Both the position numbers and the translations under genes were made by a program. Below, in pieces: positions 39,941-39,943 of a stretch of 39,943 nucleotides of DNA. Positions within the stretch are counted from its first letter, which is position 1. Each line of letters begins with the position of its first letter. The stretch is taken from positions 1 through 39,943 of the forward strand of contig JANXTR010000005.1 in NCBI GenBank assembly GCA_025352325.1, in the 5' to 3' direction. Source of the stretch: Microbacteriaceae bacterium (lineage in GTDB: Bacteria; Actinomycetota; Actinomycetes; Actinomycetales; Microbacteriaceae). The notes under the pieces were generated by a model. The model made no database searches, was not told the origin of the DNA, and saw only the letters and a list, made by a program, of their open reading frames with translations.

Positions 39941-39943
39941 TTG

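Noticed and set aside
1-39943. CRISPR arrays, tRNA and rRNA genes, riboswitches
   Set aside because: No regularly spaced repeats, cloverleaf-like segments, rRNA stretches or known riboswitch cores were recognised while reading both strands. A covariance-model scan was not possible here.

Overview
The window is high-GC DNA from an actinobacterium, most likely a member of the Microbacteriaceae. This rests on codon use biased to G/C at third positions, many ATGA and GTGA gene overlaps, several probable leaderless starts (a TANNNT box 6-7 bases before ATG), LacI/GntR/TetR-controlled catabolic operons, and a surface protein with an LAPTG sorting signal of the class E sortase type. The genus cannot be fixed from the sequence alone.

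Bases 1-4200 look like a decayed accessory region. They hold the first 24 codons of an IS3-type transposase running off the left edge, a membrane-protein pseudogene with stops and a frameshift, a secreted DUF3494 ice-binding-type protein with a sortase signal, a class II Fic protein behind a perfect inverted repeat, and the broken 3' end of a tyrosine recombinase.

Bases 4240-22300 are a plant-sugar region. A YtfQ/YtfR/YtfT/YjfF-type ABC importer is followed by a second complete two-domain ATPase and two LacI regulators. The second LacI gene has its own promoter and a 16-bp palindromic operator and is coupled to a GH31 alpha-xylosidase. On the opposite strand lie a GH43 beta-xylosidase and a XylF-type importer (binding protein, single-domain ATPase, permease), divergent from a third LacI gene and an aldo/keto reductase. 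Together they suggest uptake and cytoplasmic hydrolysis of xylose-containing oligosaccharides. Large hairpins follow both binding-protein genes and separate the permease from the GH43 gene.

Bases 22360-26064 carry a small alpha/beta hydrolase with an internal 21-bp duplication, a RidA homologue lacking one helix, an MFS exporter, and a D-serine dehydratase/D-threonine aldolase-like PLP enzyme.

Bases 26138-32938 form a probable gamma-glutamylation catabolic cluster. It has an ethanolamine-type APC permease divergent from a glutamine-synthetase-like ligase, a PuuD-like hydrolase, an aldehyde dehydrogenase, an SDR dehydrogenase and a FadR-type regulator. That is a full set for ethanolamine to gamma-glutamylethanolamide, aldehyde, gamma-glutamylglycine, then glycine plus glutamate.

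Bases 32942-38926 hold two tiny membrane proteins divergent from a TetR gene with two identical 14-bp palindromes. The TetR gene precedes an MMPL/RND transporter whose C-terminus is a degenerate ABC ATPase-like domain, coupled to a YhgE/Pip (ABC-2-like) membrane protein. This MMPL-pseudoATPase plus YhgE pair is the most unusual system here. The window ends with a sugar phosphate isomerase/epimerase-type TIM-barrel gene on the minus strand.
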